Shown here: in pieces, positions 7,979-16,044 of the stretch
How positions within the stretch are numbered: position 1 is the stretch's first letter
Layout: each line of letters starts with the position of its first letter
Assembly: GCA_002709075.1 (NCBI GenBank)
Contig: PAPV01000003.1
Location: 5,844-54,326 of the forward strand
DNA: 48,483 nucleotides
Direction of reading: 5' to 3'
Origin: Rhodospirillaceae bacterium
GTDB lineage: Bacteria > Pseudomonadota > Alphaproteobacteria > MPNO01 > UBA2964
The notes under the pieces: generated by a model
Told to the model about the DNA's origin: nothing
The model's database searches: none
What the model saw: only the letters and a program-made list of their open reading frames with translations
Translations under genes and position numbers: made by a program

Positions 7979-9487
7979 TTAGGCCGTACCGTCTTTTTCA
8001 GCCGCTTTAGAAGCTATTTCAAGTAACTTTCGGCGATCAATCTTATTTGTTCCGGACAGGGGCAAATGTTCCATTATAAATACTCTCCGAGGATGCGCAT
8101 ATGGGGGTGCATTCTTCAGAGCGTATTCCTTTACCAGTTTCTCATTAAGATTACTCCCCTCCTTTACGACAATAAAAGCATGCGGAACATGTGCTTTAAG
8201 GATGTTAGGTGCTGGAACAACAACAGCCTGCATTATATCCTCGTGTCGTTCGAGCATTGCTTCAACATCGCCTGGATATATATTTTCTCCACCAGTCACA
8301 AACATATCATCTGCACGCCCTATGAAATAATACCAACCATGCTCATCGCGTCTAAGAATATCACCGGTATTTAGCCAGCCATCTTTCAAATCACGTTTAG
8401 TTGCTTCAGGCAAATTGTGATAGCCAAGCATTACCCCGGGGCTCCTTACCTTCAATATACCTTGATATTCGTTTGGCCCATCTTCAAGAGTAATTTCCAC
8501 CCCATCAATTGGAAAACCAACCGTGGTTCTAGGTCTCTCTAGACCATCTGGATGTTTCCAACTAAACAGGATTGGCCCGCCCTCAGTAATTCCATAGTTA
8601 AGGTTTATACGCGCATCTGGAAATCTATCCTGTAATTGATCTAACAGCACTTCAGAGGCAGGTGCTGAACCCATGCTTATGCTTCTGACAGAACTAATAT
8701 CGGTCGTGCTTATAAGTTTTTCTTGCTGAAGCATCAATGCATACATGGTTGGTACACCTGTTAACATCGTTATCTTATATTTTTCGATATATTTTATGTA
8801 CTTCCTTACATCGAATTTGGGTAATAATACAATTCTTCCGGCAGCTTGAAGTGCAGATTTGACCGCTAACAGCGCATTTTTGTGATAGAGTGGAGCAGAA
8901 ATGATTCCACAATCTTCCGGCACTAAACTGCGGCTCTCAACCAAACGATCTATCATCCAGCGTTGTCCAAAGTGATGAAGTAGTACACCTTTGGGATAAC
9001 CTGTCGAGCCCGAGGTATAAGGCTGCTCAGCAATATCGTCTGAATTAGGTTGATAACTCTCGAAGGGTCCGTGATCTTTAAAGTCTGAATAATTTCCGTT
9101 ATCAAACGAAATATAGCGTGTTTGGCTAGAACATAATTTGCGAAGGTTTTCATCACCGAAGACTATTTGAGCATTTGCATCTGAGATAATGTATTGAACT
9201 TGCTTAAAAGGCAGCTTTGCATTAATCAAAACTGGAACACATCCGGCTCGCATCGATCCAAAAAGTACCTCTAAAAATTCCAATCTGTTTAATGCCAAGA
9301 TTCCAATTCTACTACCCTTTTTAAAACCAGATCGCTTAAGGCCTCTGGCTAAAGAATTACAACCTTCTGTCAATTTGACATAAGACGTTTCGCGTGGATT
9401 TGCGTCATGAGAAAAATCAATTACTGCTAAATCATTGCTGTCACCATGAGCAGAAAAAACATCCCCAAGATTCCCAGAGGATTTCAT
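7979..9487 (-). CDS. Acyl-CoA synthetase (AMP-forming, ANL superfamily)
   Basis: Adenylate-forming ligase that activates a carboxylic acid to its acyl-CoA. Motifs in order are the P-loop YTSGSTGYPKG (about 156-166), SMGSAPAS (about 271), YGITEGGP (about 298), LNTGD (about 373) and the hinge/C-domain FIGRADDMFVTGGENIYP (about 387-404). The lysine of TNKIDRRKL near the C terminus is the catalytic A10 lysine. The substrate is unknown. It starts within the stop of the MDR gene (ATGA overlap), so the two are translationally coupled. The thiol dioxygenase upstream in the same direction suggests a short functionalised acid. Confidence 0.88.
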   Translation of the reverse strand: MKSSGNLGDVFSAHGDSNDLAVIDFSHDANPRETSYVKLTEGCNSLARGLKRSGFKKGSRIGILALNRLEFLEVLFGSMRAGCVPVLINAKLPFKQVQYIISDANAQIVFGDENLRKLCSSQTRYISFDNGNYSDFKDHGPFESYQPNSDDIAEQPYTSGSTGYPKGVLLHHFGQRWMIDRLVESRSLVPEDCGIISAPLYHKNALLAVKSALQAAGRIVLLPKFDVRKYIKYIEKYKITMLTGVPTMYALMLQQEKLISTTDISSVRSISMGSAPASEVLLDQLQDRFPDARINLNYGITEGGPILFSWKHPDGLERPRTTVGFPIDGVEITLEDGPNEYQGILKVRSPGVMLGYHNLPEATKRDLKDGWLNTGDILRRDEHGWYYFIGRADDMFVTGGENIYPGDVEAMLERHEDIMQAVVVPAPNILKAHVPHAFIVVKEGSNLNEKLVKEYALKNAPPYAHPRRVFIMEHLPLSGTNKIDRRKLLEIASKAAEKDGTA

Positions 9488-10497
9488 GGCGTAATTATGA
9501 TTTTTCCAATCACTTTACGATCTTCGAGTAGCCGAACTCCATCCGCTGTCTTTTCAAGAGGAAGAATAGTATCGATGATTGGTTTTAGCTTACCATCACT
9601 TACAAGTTCCATAAGTTTTTGTAGATCTCCCGCCATCCAACTATTAGAACCGAGGACACTGAGTTCAAATGACCAAACGTAACGAAGGTCAGTTTTAGGA
9701 TCAAAACCTGCTGTTGCACCGCATGTTAGGACCTTTCCGCCCCGCCTGGTAACCTTAAATGATTTTACCCAGGTGTCACCGCCAGTGAAATTAATTACTA
9801 CGTCCACCCCACCCTCAAATTTCCTACGATGCGGCTTGGTGAATTTATTCCAAATCCACTTCACAAAATCTTCTTGCTTATAGTCAATTACATGATCCGC
9901 GCCCCAACTTGTTAACGCATCCAGTTTCTCTTGACTGGAACCACAAGCCACAACTTCGCACCCCATCATTTTTGCTAATAACACGCAGCATGAGCCAACA
10001 CCACCACTTGCACCTAATATAAGAACACGCTCTCCCCCCTTAATACCCCCATTCGCAAACATCATGCGATGTGCCGTTCCATAAGCTACGGGTAAAGCTG
10101 CAGCCTGCTCGTAAGAGCAACCTTCTGGAATGCTAATTAGGCGGGAAACATCCACCAAACAATATTCCGCTGTGCCACCATTCAACATTTCTCCCATCAA
10201 TCCTTTGCTAGGGTCTGTTGGATCGAGTGGATTTACTAATACAGCATCGCCAACAGTCCAATCCGTGACTTCCGGTCCGATTTCGTAGATCTCGCCCGCA
10301 ATATCCAACCCAGGTATAATTGGTAAGGGCAGCTTGATCCCCGGCATTCCTCGACATGTAAAAACATCATGGTAATTTAAAGAAGTTGCTTTTACACGAA
10401 TTACCACCTGTCCTATACCAGCCGTTGGATTAGGGAAGTTCTCATCTAGAGTTAATTTATCGGTTCCACCTTGTTCATGCAGACAAATAGCGCGCAT
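9484..10497 (-). CDS. Medium-chain dehydrogenase/reductase (quinone-oxidoreductase/enoyl-reductase like)
   Basis: MDR-family NAD(P)H oxidoreductase of 337 residues. The N-terminal GroES-like domain has SLNYHDVFTCRG and PGLDIAGEI, and the cofactor domain has LILGASGGVGS (about 157-167). The four-cysteine structural zinc lobe is missing, as in quinone oxidoreductase and acryloyl-CoA reductase-type members. The start is an ATG with a good AAGGAG site upstream. It lies between the thiol dioxygenase (65 bp upstream) and the CoA ligase (4-bp overlap). Role in this cassette is inferred only; generic alcohol dehydrogenase or crotonyl/acryloyl-CoA reductase are alternatives. Confidence 0.82.
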   Translation of the reverse strand: MRAICLHEQGGTDKLTLDENFPNPTAGIGQVVIRVKATSLNYHDVFTCRGMPGIKLPLPIIPGLDIAGEIYEIGPEVTDWTVGDAVLVNPLDPTDPSKGLMGEMLNGGTAEYCLVDVSRLISIPEGCSYEQAAALPVAYGTAHRMMFANGGIKGGERVLILGASGGVGSCCVLLAKMMGCEVVACGSSQEKLDALTSWGADHVIDYKQEDFVKWIWNKFTKPHRRKFEGGVDVVINFTGGDTWVKSFKVTRRGGKVLTCGATAGFDPKTDLRYVWSFELSVLGSNSWMAGDLQKLMELVSDGKLKPIIDTILPLEKTADGVRLLEDRKVIGKIIITP

Positions 10498-10562
10498 TAC
10501 AGCACTCCTTAGTATTTGTTTTTAATAATTCTATGCATTGCTTTGAATTTGCAATTAAAATT

Positions 10563-11129
10563 TTAATTATCGAGACTATAGAAGCTATCAACATTTGGCC
10601 CCTGTCTTTCACAATTTCCACCGTATACATGGATTGAAATTGCCCGATAACCAGTGCGGTTTGCAATTCTGTGAATATTGGGGGCGCCCCAGGGTAGGGC
10701 ATTACAATTCCCTTTTTTATGAACACTCAAACTAGTCCTTTCAACAACATCAGGGTCTCTATTAGTAAAATAACACTCCTCAATTTCCCCCTCATATACT
10801 CCTAAAGCACACCAATCGCGATGGTCATGGATAGGCGTCTCTATACCTGCGGGCCAAACCATAGAAAGAATAGAAAACGCGTTGGTAGGACAAATATATA
10901 CATTATTTCTTCCATAGCCCCCGTTTGGCGCAGTGCATTCTTTTTCTGTAAGCAGATTAGGAACATGGACAAGTTTGGGAAGCAACTCAGCAATTCTTGT
11001 GGGAACATCTGTTTCAACCGTTGTTTGGATGATCAAAGATGTTTCCCGACAAAACTCATCTAGTGCATGCTGAGCTAAAACAGAACGCTTTGTGATAATT
11101 TCAGAATCAATCAAACCATGCATATCCAT
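10563..11129 (-). CDS. Thiol dioxygenase, cysteine/3-mercaptopropionate dioxygenase-like cupin
   Basis: Cupin of 188 residues resembling bacterial cysteine dioxygenase and 3-mercaptopropionate dioxygenase, which use Fe(II) and O2 to convert a thiol into a sulfinate. The Fe ligands fit PIHDHRDW (HxH, about 99-106) and NIHRIANRTGYRAISIHVYG (about 150-169), whose C-terminal SIHVYG is typical of this family. Residues outside the metal site are divergent, so cysteine versus mercaptopropionate specificity cannot be assigned. It is the first gene of a minus-strand set continuing into the MDR and CoA-ligase genes. Confidence 0.75.
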   Translation of the reverse strand: MDMHGLIDSEIITKRSVLAQHALDEFCRETSLIIQTTVETDVPTRIAELLPKLVHVPNLLTEKECTAPNGGYGRNNVYICPTNAFSILSMVWPAGIETPIHDHRDWCALGVYEGEIEECYFTNRDPDVVERTSLSVHKKGNCNALPWGAPNIHRIANRTGYRAISIHVYGGNCERQGPNVDSFYSLDN

Positions 11130-11583
11130 TTCCCAGTGATTATTTTACTATAACGTAAAGACGCAGAACATTTTTACATAATAAGATATAAATATGAAAA
11201 GGTTTTTTTACTTTGAAGTAAATTAAAAAATTTTTATTTTAATTCAAATTAGGATCAAAAAAAACTAGAAAACTTTTCTACTTATAAAGATTCGCAGAAA
11301 ATTATTTTCTGCACCTTCTTATAACAAATTTTGATTAAAAGGGAGATTTTAACTGTTTTTAAGTGAAGTGACTGTCAATAACTACAATTCAATTGACTAA
11401 TACTAAAATCTAATTTTTTCTTTGCTAAAAAACTATCAAGGTTTAATCCATTTTGGAAAATCACAGGAATTTAAAATGTTATTTGCGTTTTAAATATTAA
11501 TGGGCTGAAAGATAATAAAAAAATACCTTTTTTCTAACACCATAATAAGACGCTCAACTGAATTAAAAGTCTAAAAAATTAGC
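11130..11583. other. AT-rich intergenic region with a perfect hairpin
   Basis: No gene is visible. It holds a perfect palindromic hairpin at 11294-11312 (GCAGAAAA-TTA-TTTTCTGC). The region lies between the VOC gene stop and the thiol dioxygenase start, both on the minus strand, so it must contain a terminator and the promoter for the cassette. The hairpin has no following T-tract on the minus strand, so it could be either an operator or a weak terminator. Confidence 0.5.
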
Positions 11584-12501
11584 CTACGGCCAAAGGACTC
11601 CTTCCTGGACAATTATAATTGAGGTTCCTTCCGCCTCTTCCGGGTCAACCCGTAATATATCTTTAGACACAGATACGTATCTTATTAAACGTTTAGTAAA
11701 AAATGAACGAGTGTCACTCAAACTGCAACTTTCAAGAATTACCGCAGCCATAAATGGGAGTTCAGGTATCTGAAGTTCAGGTATAAGATTACGACACTGG
11801 TACGCACTTACAAAACACAATCTCCCACGATCGAGATTTACGGTAAAAATTTCCTTGGTTTTTACTGGTTTACGTCGTGCAAATCTAGCAAATCTCTGGG
11901 AGACTTCTTGTGGGTCTTTTACGCAAACAATCATACCAGCTAAAGCGGTTACCGCATTGTCACGCGCAATTAATTCACTACCCCAAACAAGGTCCGGAGT
12001 GTCATGCCGTAACATTTGTATTCGTCCTTCCTCCATTTTATCAGGAGGTACACGTAAGACTGTGAATGCAACTTCTGCTTTTCTCCCGTCCTTCAGTTTA
12101 ATTGGCCGACGCAATTGGACAGGTTCCTGGGGAGTAAACCCTGCCATTTCAAGATTTTGAAAACTTTTTTCTGCATCATCGATAGATAAGGCTATTAAAT
12201 GTATACCCTTATATCTATTGACAGCTTTTTTAAGTTGACGAGCTAGCGCTGTGTTTGCGTCGTTCACAGTAGTGAGAATTTCGAGATAACCACGACCAAG
12301 CATTGCACAACGATTTCCTGTGCCCGCAGCTACTGGTGCGCCGCCGTTTGGACTTGCATTATGCTGAGCAACGAAAGGGGTTAATACGAACCCTAATCTA
12401 TGTAAAGAAGCGGACATAGAATTTATGTCGGACACAAACCACCCTACATGGTCAAGAAAGATTTGGTCTTTCTTAGGGGTTTGTGCATAATGTGCGACCA
12501 C
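11584..12501 (-). CDS. VOC-superfamily protein (glyoxalase-like domain)
   Basis: Metal-dependent vicinal-oxygen-chelate-fold protein of about 305 residues. The N-terminal module starts DHVGWFVSDIN (about 17-27) and reaches GRGYLEILT, a pattern typical of the Glyoxalase_3-like group. A second, more degenerate half follows (VTALAGMIVCVKDP onward). The substrate is unknown. The start is GTG at 12501. It precedes the thiol dioxygenase but is separated by 454 bp, so co-transcription is doubtful. Confidence 0.7.
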   Translation of the reverse strand: MVAHYAQTPKKDQIFLDHVGWFVSDINSMSASLHRLGFVLTPFVAQHNASPNGGAPVAAGTGNRCAMLGRGYLEILTTVNDANTALARQLKKAVNRYKGIHLIALSIDDAEKSFQNLEMAGFTPQEPVQLRRPIKLKDGRKAEVAFTVLRVPPDKMEEGRIQMLRHDTPDLVWGSELIARDNAVTALAGMIVCVKDPQEVSQRFARFARRKPVKTKEIFTVNLDRGRLCFVSAYQCRNLIPELQIPELPFMAAVILESCSLSDTRSFFTKRLIRYVSVSKDILRVDPEEAEGTSIIIVQEGVLWP

Positions 12502-12585
12502 CTTTATTGTCCTGCTTTAAATCAATTAAAAGGTCAATAAGAGCGTATCATTGCAAAAAATATCCAACTTCGAGAACAACAATCA

Positions 12586-13545
12586 TCAATTCCAAACATC
12601 ATCCCATGACCCTTGTGTAGCAGCCTTGGAATATTCTGTCGCACGATTTTCAAAAAAATTAGTATGTTCCACTCCATTGAGTATCTCATCTAACCACGGC
12701 AGGGGATTAGACTCTATTCTAAAAATTGGTTGCAGTCCGAGCTGTACAAGTCGTCGGTCCGCAATATATCGAATATACTCTTTTACTTCAGGTGCAGTTA
12801 AACCTTCAACACCGCCCAGCTCAAAAGCTAAACTTATAAAAGCGTCTTCGTGCTCCACTATAGTTGAGCATGCAACATAAAGTTCCCGCTGCAAGCTTTC
12901 TGTCCATATTTCAGTGTTTTCCGAGACAAAGGTTCGAAATAACTTAATCATTGATTCAGTATGGAGCGACTCATCTCTTACAGACCAAGAAACGATCTGT
13001 CCCATACCCTTCATTTTATTAAAACGAGGAAAATTCAGTAATATTGCAAAAGATGCGAAAAGTTGAAGACCTTCTGTAAATCCCCCAAAAACGGCCATTG
13101 TTTTTGCGATTTCGTGCTTGCTCTCAATATTGAAGTCTTGCATATAATCGTATTTATCTTTCATTTCCTTGTAATGAAGAAAGGCTTCATATTCAGTTTC
13201 AGGCATGCCTATGGTATCAAGTAAATAGGAATAGGCTGCTATATGAACTGTTTCAATATTCGAAAAAGCCGCCAACATCATCTGTACCTCTGTGGGCTTA
13301 AATACTTGCGAATAATGTTTCATGTAACAATTATTCACCTCTATATCTGCCTGCGTGAAAAATCGGAAGATTTGAGTGAGAGTATTTCGCTCTTCCTTTG
13401 AAAGTTTATGGTGCCAATCCTTCACGTCGTCTGCCAGGGGTACCTCCTCCGGAATCCAATGTACCCTTTGCTGCGTTAACCAAGCATCATAGCACCAAGG
13501 GTAGCGAAATGGTTTATAAACAATTTTTTCATCAAGTAATGACAT
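12586..13545 (-). CDS. nrdB: Ribonucleoside-diphosphate reductase beta subunit (class I)
   Basis: Radical-carrying subunit of class I ribonucleotide reductase. Diiron and radical residues are visible: D in FTQADIEVN, E-x2-H-x3-Y in ETVHIAAY (the tyrosine is the radical site), E in EGLQLFASFA, and E and H in RDESLH. The start is placed at the ATG at 13545, six bases inside an in-frame TTG. 319 residues is usual for the short alphaproteobacterial form. It follows nrdA by 59 bp on the same strand. The tyrosine supports the Tyr-radical subclass (Ia/Ib-like) rather than Ic. Confidence 0.95.
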   Translation of the reverse strand: MSLLDEKIVYKPFRYPWCYDAWLTQQRVHWIPEEVPLADDVKDWHHKLSKEERNTLTQIFRFFTQADIEVNNCYMKHYSQVFKPTEVQMMLAAFSNIETVHIAAYSYLLDTIGMPETEYEAFLHYKEMKDKYDYMQDFNIESKHEIAKTMAVFGGFTEGLQLFASFAILLNFPRFNKMKGMGQIVSWSVRDESLHTESMIKLFRTFVSENTEIWTESLQRELYVACSTIVEHEDAFISLAFELGGVEGLTAPEVKEYIRYIADRRLVQLGLQPIFRIESNPLPWLDEILNGVEHTNFFENRATEYSKAATQGSWDDVWN

Positions 13546-13604
13546 ATTCAATTTTCCAAAGCATATAATTGATTTGATACATAAATTCTTTCAATTTGGA
13601 TTAG

Positions 13605-15545
13605 TTACTGACACGAAAGACACTCTTCGTAATCATTTTCGTTTTCAGACACATCGATAGGTTTTTCAGATTGCGCTGCCAAAGTAATTTCAATCTGATC
13701 GGGCAAGGGAACTGGCAATGCTCCAGGCTCTGCCGCCACAACTTCAGCATCCACCTCTGCTTTTTGAGAAACTGCTTCTGCTCTCTGGATTGATTTTGAG
13801 CGACAATAGTATAGTGATTTTAGTCCTTTTTTCCACGCGTTCCAATGGATGTCATGAAGTTCCTTCTTTTGAACATCAGACGGCAGAAAAACATTAACTG
13901 ATTGGGACTGGCAAATATATTCTTGTCGATCTCCAGAGAGCTCCACAACCCACCTTTGATCTAATTCAAATGCTGTTTTAAAGACATCTTTTTCATCTTG
14001 TTTAAGAAATTCTAGATGTTGAACAGAACCTTCGTTAGTAGTGATTGAGGACCAAATCTCTTTTGTGTCATTACCTTTTTCTTCAAGTAACTTTTTGAGG
14101 TAACGATTTCTAACGTTAAAGCTACCGGAGAGAGTTTTATGTGTATATGAATTTGCAGCAATTGGTTCAATACCAGCACTTGCTCCCCCGCAAATTATTG
14201 AAATTGATGCGGTTGGAGCGATTGCCATTTTATGAGAAAAACGTTCATTGATGTTATATTCGGACGCATCTGGACAAGCTCCACGCTCTTCAGCCAGTTT
14301 TACTGAAGCCGCATCGGCTTGTTCCCGAATCTGCTTAAATATTTTTTTATTCCAAACTTTAGCCATTACCGACTCAAAAGGTATCATTTTCTGTTGAAAA
14401 AAAGAATGCAAACCCATTACCCCAAGTCCAACAGAACGTTCACGTGTTGCAGAATAACGGGCCCTTGCCATATCGTCAGGGGCATTCTTGATGAAATCTT
14501 CAATAACATTATCAAGAAAACGCATAATGTCTTCGATTATCAACGGGTTATCGTGCCATTCATCCCAGGTTTCAAGATTCAAAGAGGATAAACAGCATAC
14601 AGCAGTACGCTGTTCGTCGTGGTGATCTATCCCTGTGGGCAAAGTAATTTCACTGCAAAGGTTTGACATCTTAACCTCTAGTCCAGCGAGTTTGTGATGT
14701 TCAGGACGAGCCTTATTTACGTGGTCGATAAATATAAAGTAGGGTTCCCCTGTTTCAACACGACAAGTGAGCAAACGTATCCACAGTGATCTGGCAGATA
14801 GCTTACGTTGAACCGATCCGTCCTTAGGACTGCGCAAAGCAAACTCTTCGTTATTTTCAACAGCCCGCATAAATTCATCGGAAATTAAAATACCATGGTG
14901 GAGGTTTAATGCTTTACGATTAGGATCACCACCAGTTGGCCGGCGCAATTCGATAAATTCTTCAATCTCCGGGTGGTCGATTGGCAAATAAATCGCCGCG
15001 GAACCACGACGCAAACTACCTTGAGAGATGGCAAGAGTAAGCGAGTCCATAACACGTATGAAGGGAATAATACCTGATGTCTTACCGTTGGCACCTACAC
15101 GTTCACCTATGGAACGCAGATTACCCCAATAACTTCCGATTCCTCCTCCCTTTGCTGCAAGCCAAACGTTTTCATTCCAAAGACCAACAATTCCCTCCAA
15201 ACTATCACTAGCTTCATTGAGAAAACAAGAAATAGGTAAACCCCTCTTAGTTCCACCATTCGACAAAATAGGGGTCGCTGGCATGAACCACAAATTACTA
15301 ATGTAATCGTACAAACGTTGAGCATGATCTGAATTATCAGAATAAAAAGCTGCCACTCTGGCAAACATTTGTTGATAACTCTCTTCAGGCATTAAATAAC
15401 GATCTGTAAGTGTTTCCTTACCGAACTCAGTAAGTTTTTGATCCCTAGTGTGATTAATTTCTATGCGAATCCCGCGCTCATTTTGGAACTCTGGTTCATT
15501 ACGGAATACTTCTGGTTCATTTTGCCTAACTTCGCTGTTCAACAC
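13605..15545 (-). CDS. nrdA: Ribonucleoside-diphosphate reductase alpha subunit (class I), no ATP-cone
   Basis: Catalytic subunit reducing NDPs to dNDPs. Features include PATPILSNGG and the first active-site cysteine in LPISCFLNE (about 107-115), the NLCSE active-site triad, the second redox cysteine region AVCCLSSLNLETW, and PTASISIICGG. The C-terminal redox-shuttle cysteines are in EECLSCQ. The 646-residue protein starts directly at the catalytic region: an N-terminal ATP-cone, which gives dATP feedback in many NrdA proteins, is not present. The start is GTG at 15545 with a strong GGAGG site. The leader carries two NrdR boxes and DnaA-box-like sites. Confidence 0.95.
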   Translation of the reverse strand: MLNSEVRQNEPEVFRNEPEFQNERGIRIEINHTRDQKLTEFGKETLTDRYLMPEESYQQMFARVAAFYSDNSDHAQRLYDYISNLWFMPATPILSNGGTKRGLPISCFLNEASDSLEGIVGLWNENVWLAAKGGGIGSYWGNLRSIGERVGANGKTSGIIPFIRVMDSLTLAISQGSLRRGSAAIYLPIDHPEIEEFIELRRPTGGDPNRKALNLHHGILISDEFMRAVENNEEFALRSPKDGSVQRKLSARSLWIRLLTCRVETGEPYFIFIDHVNKARPEHHKLAGLEVKMSNLCSEITLPTGIDHHDEQRTAVCCLSSLNLETWDEWHDNPLIIEDIMRFLDNVIEDFIKNAPDDMARARYSATRERSVGLGVMGLHSFFQQKMIPFESVMAKVWNKKIFKQIREQADAASVKLAEERGACPDASEYNINERFSHKMAIAPTASISIICGGASAGIEPIAANSYTHKTLSGSFNVRNRYLKKLLEEKGNDTKEIWSSITTNEGSVQHLEFLKQDEKDVFKTAFELDQRWVVELSGDRQEYICQSQSVNVFLPSDVQKKELHDIHWNAWKKGLKSLYYCRSKSIQRAEAVSQKAEVDAEVVAAEPGALPVPLPDQIEITLAAQSEKPIDVSENENDYEECLSCQ

Positions 15546-15724
15546 ACCTGATCCTCCGACTACAACTACTTAAATAAATTATTTCATCCCTTGGATCACT
15601 AGAAATGCCACAAATACTATTATCTGCTGGTTTGAAACCTCAAAAACTCTTACGCAGACACTAAACCTGTGTTTCAAGTCGTCTCTTGGGATTTTGAATC
15701 ATGCACCAGAGTGAATCCTCTAGT

Positions 15725-15771
15725 CAACAATAATTAGTGTTTTAAAAAATAAAAAACACAATATTTTGTGA
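15725..15771 (-). promoter_or_regulatory. Tandem NrdR boxes upstream of nrdAB
   Basis: Two 16-bp near-palindromes fit the NrdR consensus acaCwAtATaTwGtgt. They are CAACAATAATTAGTGT at 15725-15740 and ACACAATATTTTGTGA at 15756-15771. Their start-to-start spacing is exactly 31 bp, the three-turn spacing typical of NrdR repressor pairs. They lie about 180-225 bp upstream of the nrdA start. The rest of this 499-bp leader (15546-16044) contains no gene. It also holds GANTC sites at 15696, 15713 and 15965. No nrdR gene lies in the window. Confidence 0.75.
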
Positions 15772-15778
15772 ACTAGGC

Positions 15779-15868
15779 TGTGGATGAACAGTGAGAAACG
15801 CCGTCAATAAGAAGGCAACACTGTGGAAAACCATTGAATAACATTGACTTATCCCTAAGTTATCCACA
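15779..15868. promoter_or_regulatory. Cluster of DnaA-box-like sites in the nrdA leader
   Basis: A perfect DnaA box TTATCCACA lies at 15860-15868 on the plus strand. Close relatives are TTTTCCACA (minus strand, 15822-15830), TCATCCACA (minus strand, 15779-15787) and a weaker TTATCCCTA (15849-15857). Four such 9-mers in 90 bp beside the NrdR boxes suggest DnaA control of nrdAB, as described for nrd promoters in other bacteria. An origin of replication is possible but not favoured: no dnaA, hemE, gidA or parAB gene adjoins it. Confidence 0.55.
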
Positions 15869-16044
15869 ACCACGAACCTAAAGTTTTTTAGAAACTATTT
15901 TCTGTATTATTTCTATTGTTTGGTTTCCTTTACTCATCAATTAGGATGAAAATTAAGTTATCAAGAATCAAATTCCGACAAATTGGTTTATAATCTTTAT
16001 AATTCTAGTATAGTTTTCAGTTATATCTAACAAACGCATAAAGA

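Noticed and set aside
10475-10726. Minus-strand open frame overlapping the thiol dioxygenase and MDR genes
   Set aside because: It overlaps the 3' part of a clear cupin gene and the start of the MDR gene in a different frame, and shows no family features.
15546-16044. Chromosome replication origin
   Set aside because: DnaA-like boxes are present, but no dnaA, hemE, gidA or parAB gene adjoins. The adjacent NrdR boxes and nrdAB give a simpler reading as a regulated promoter.
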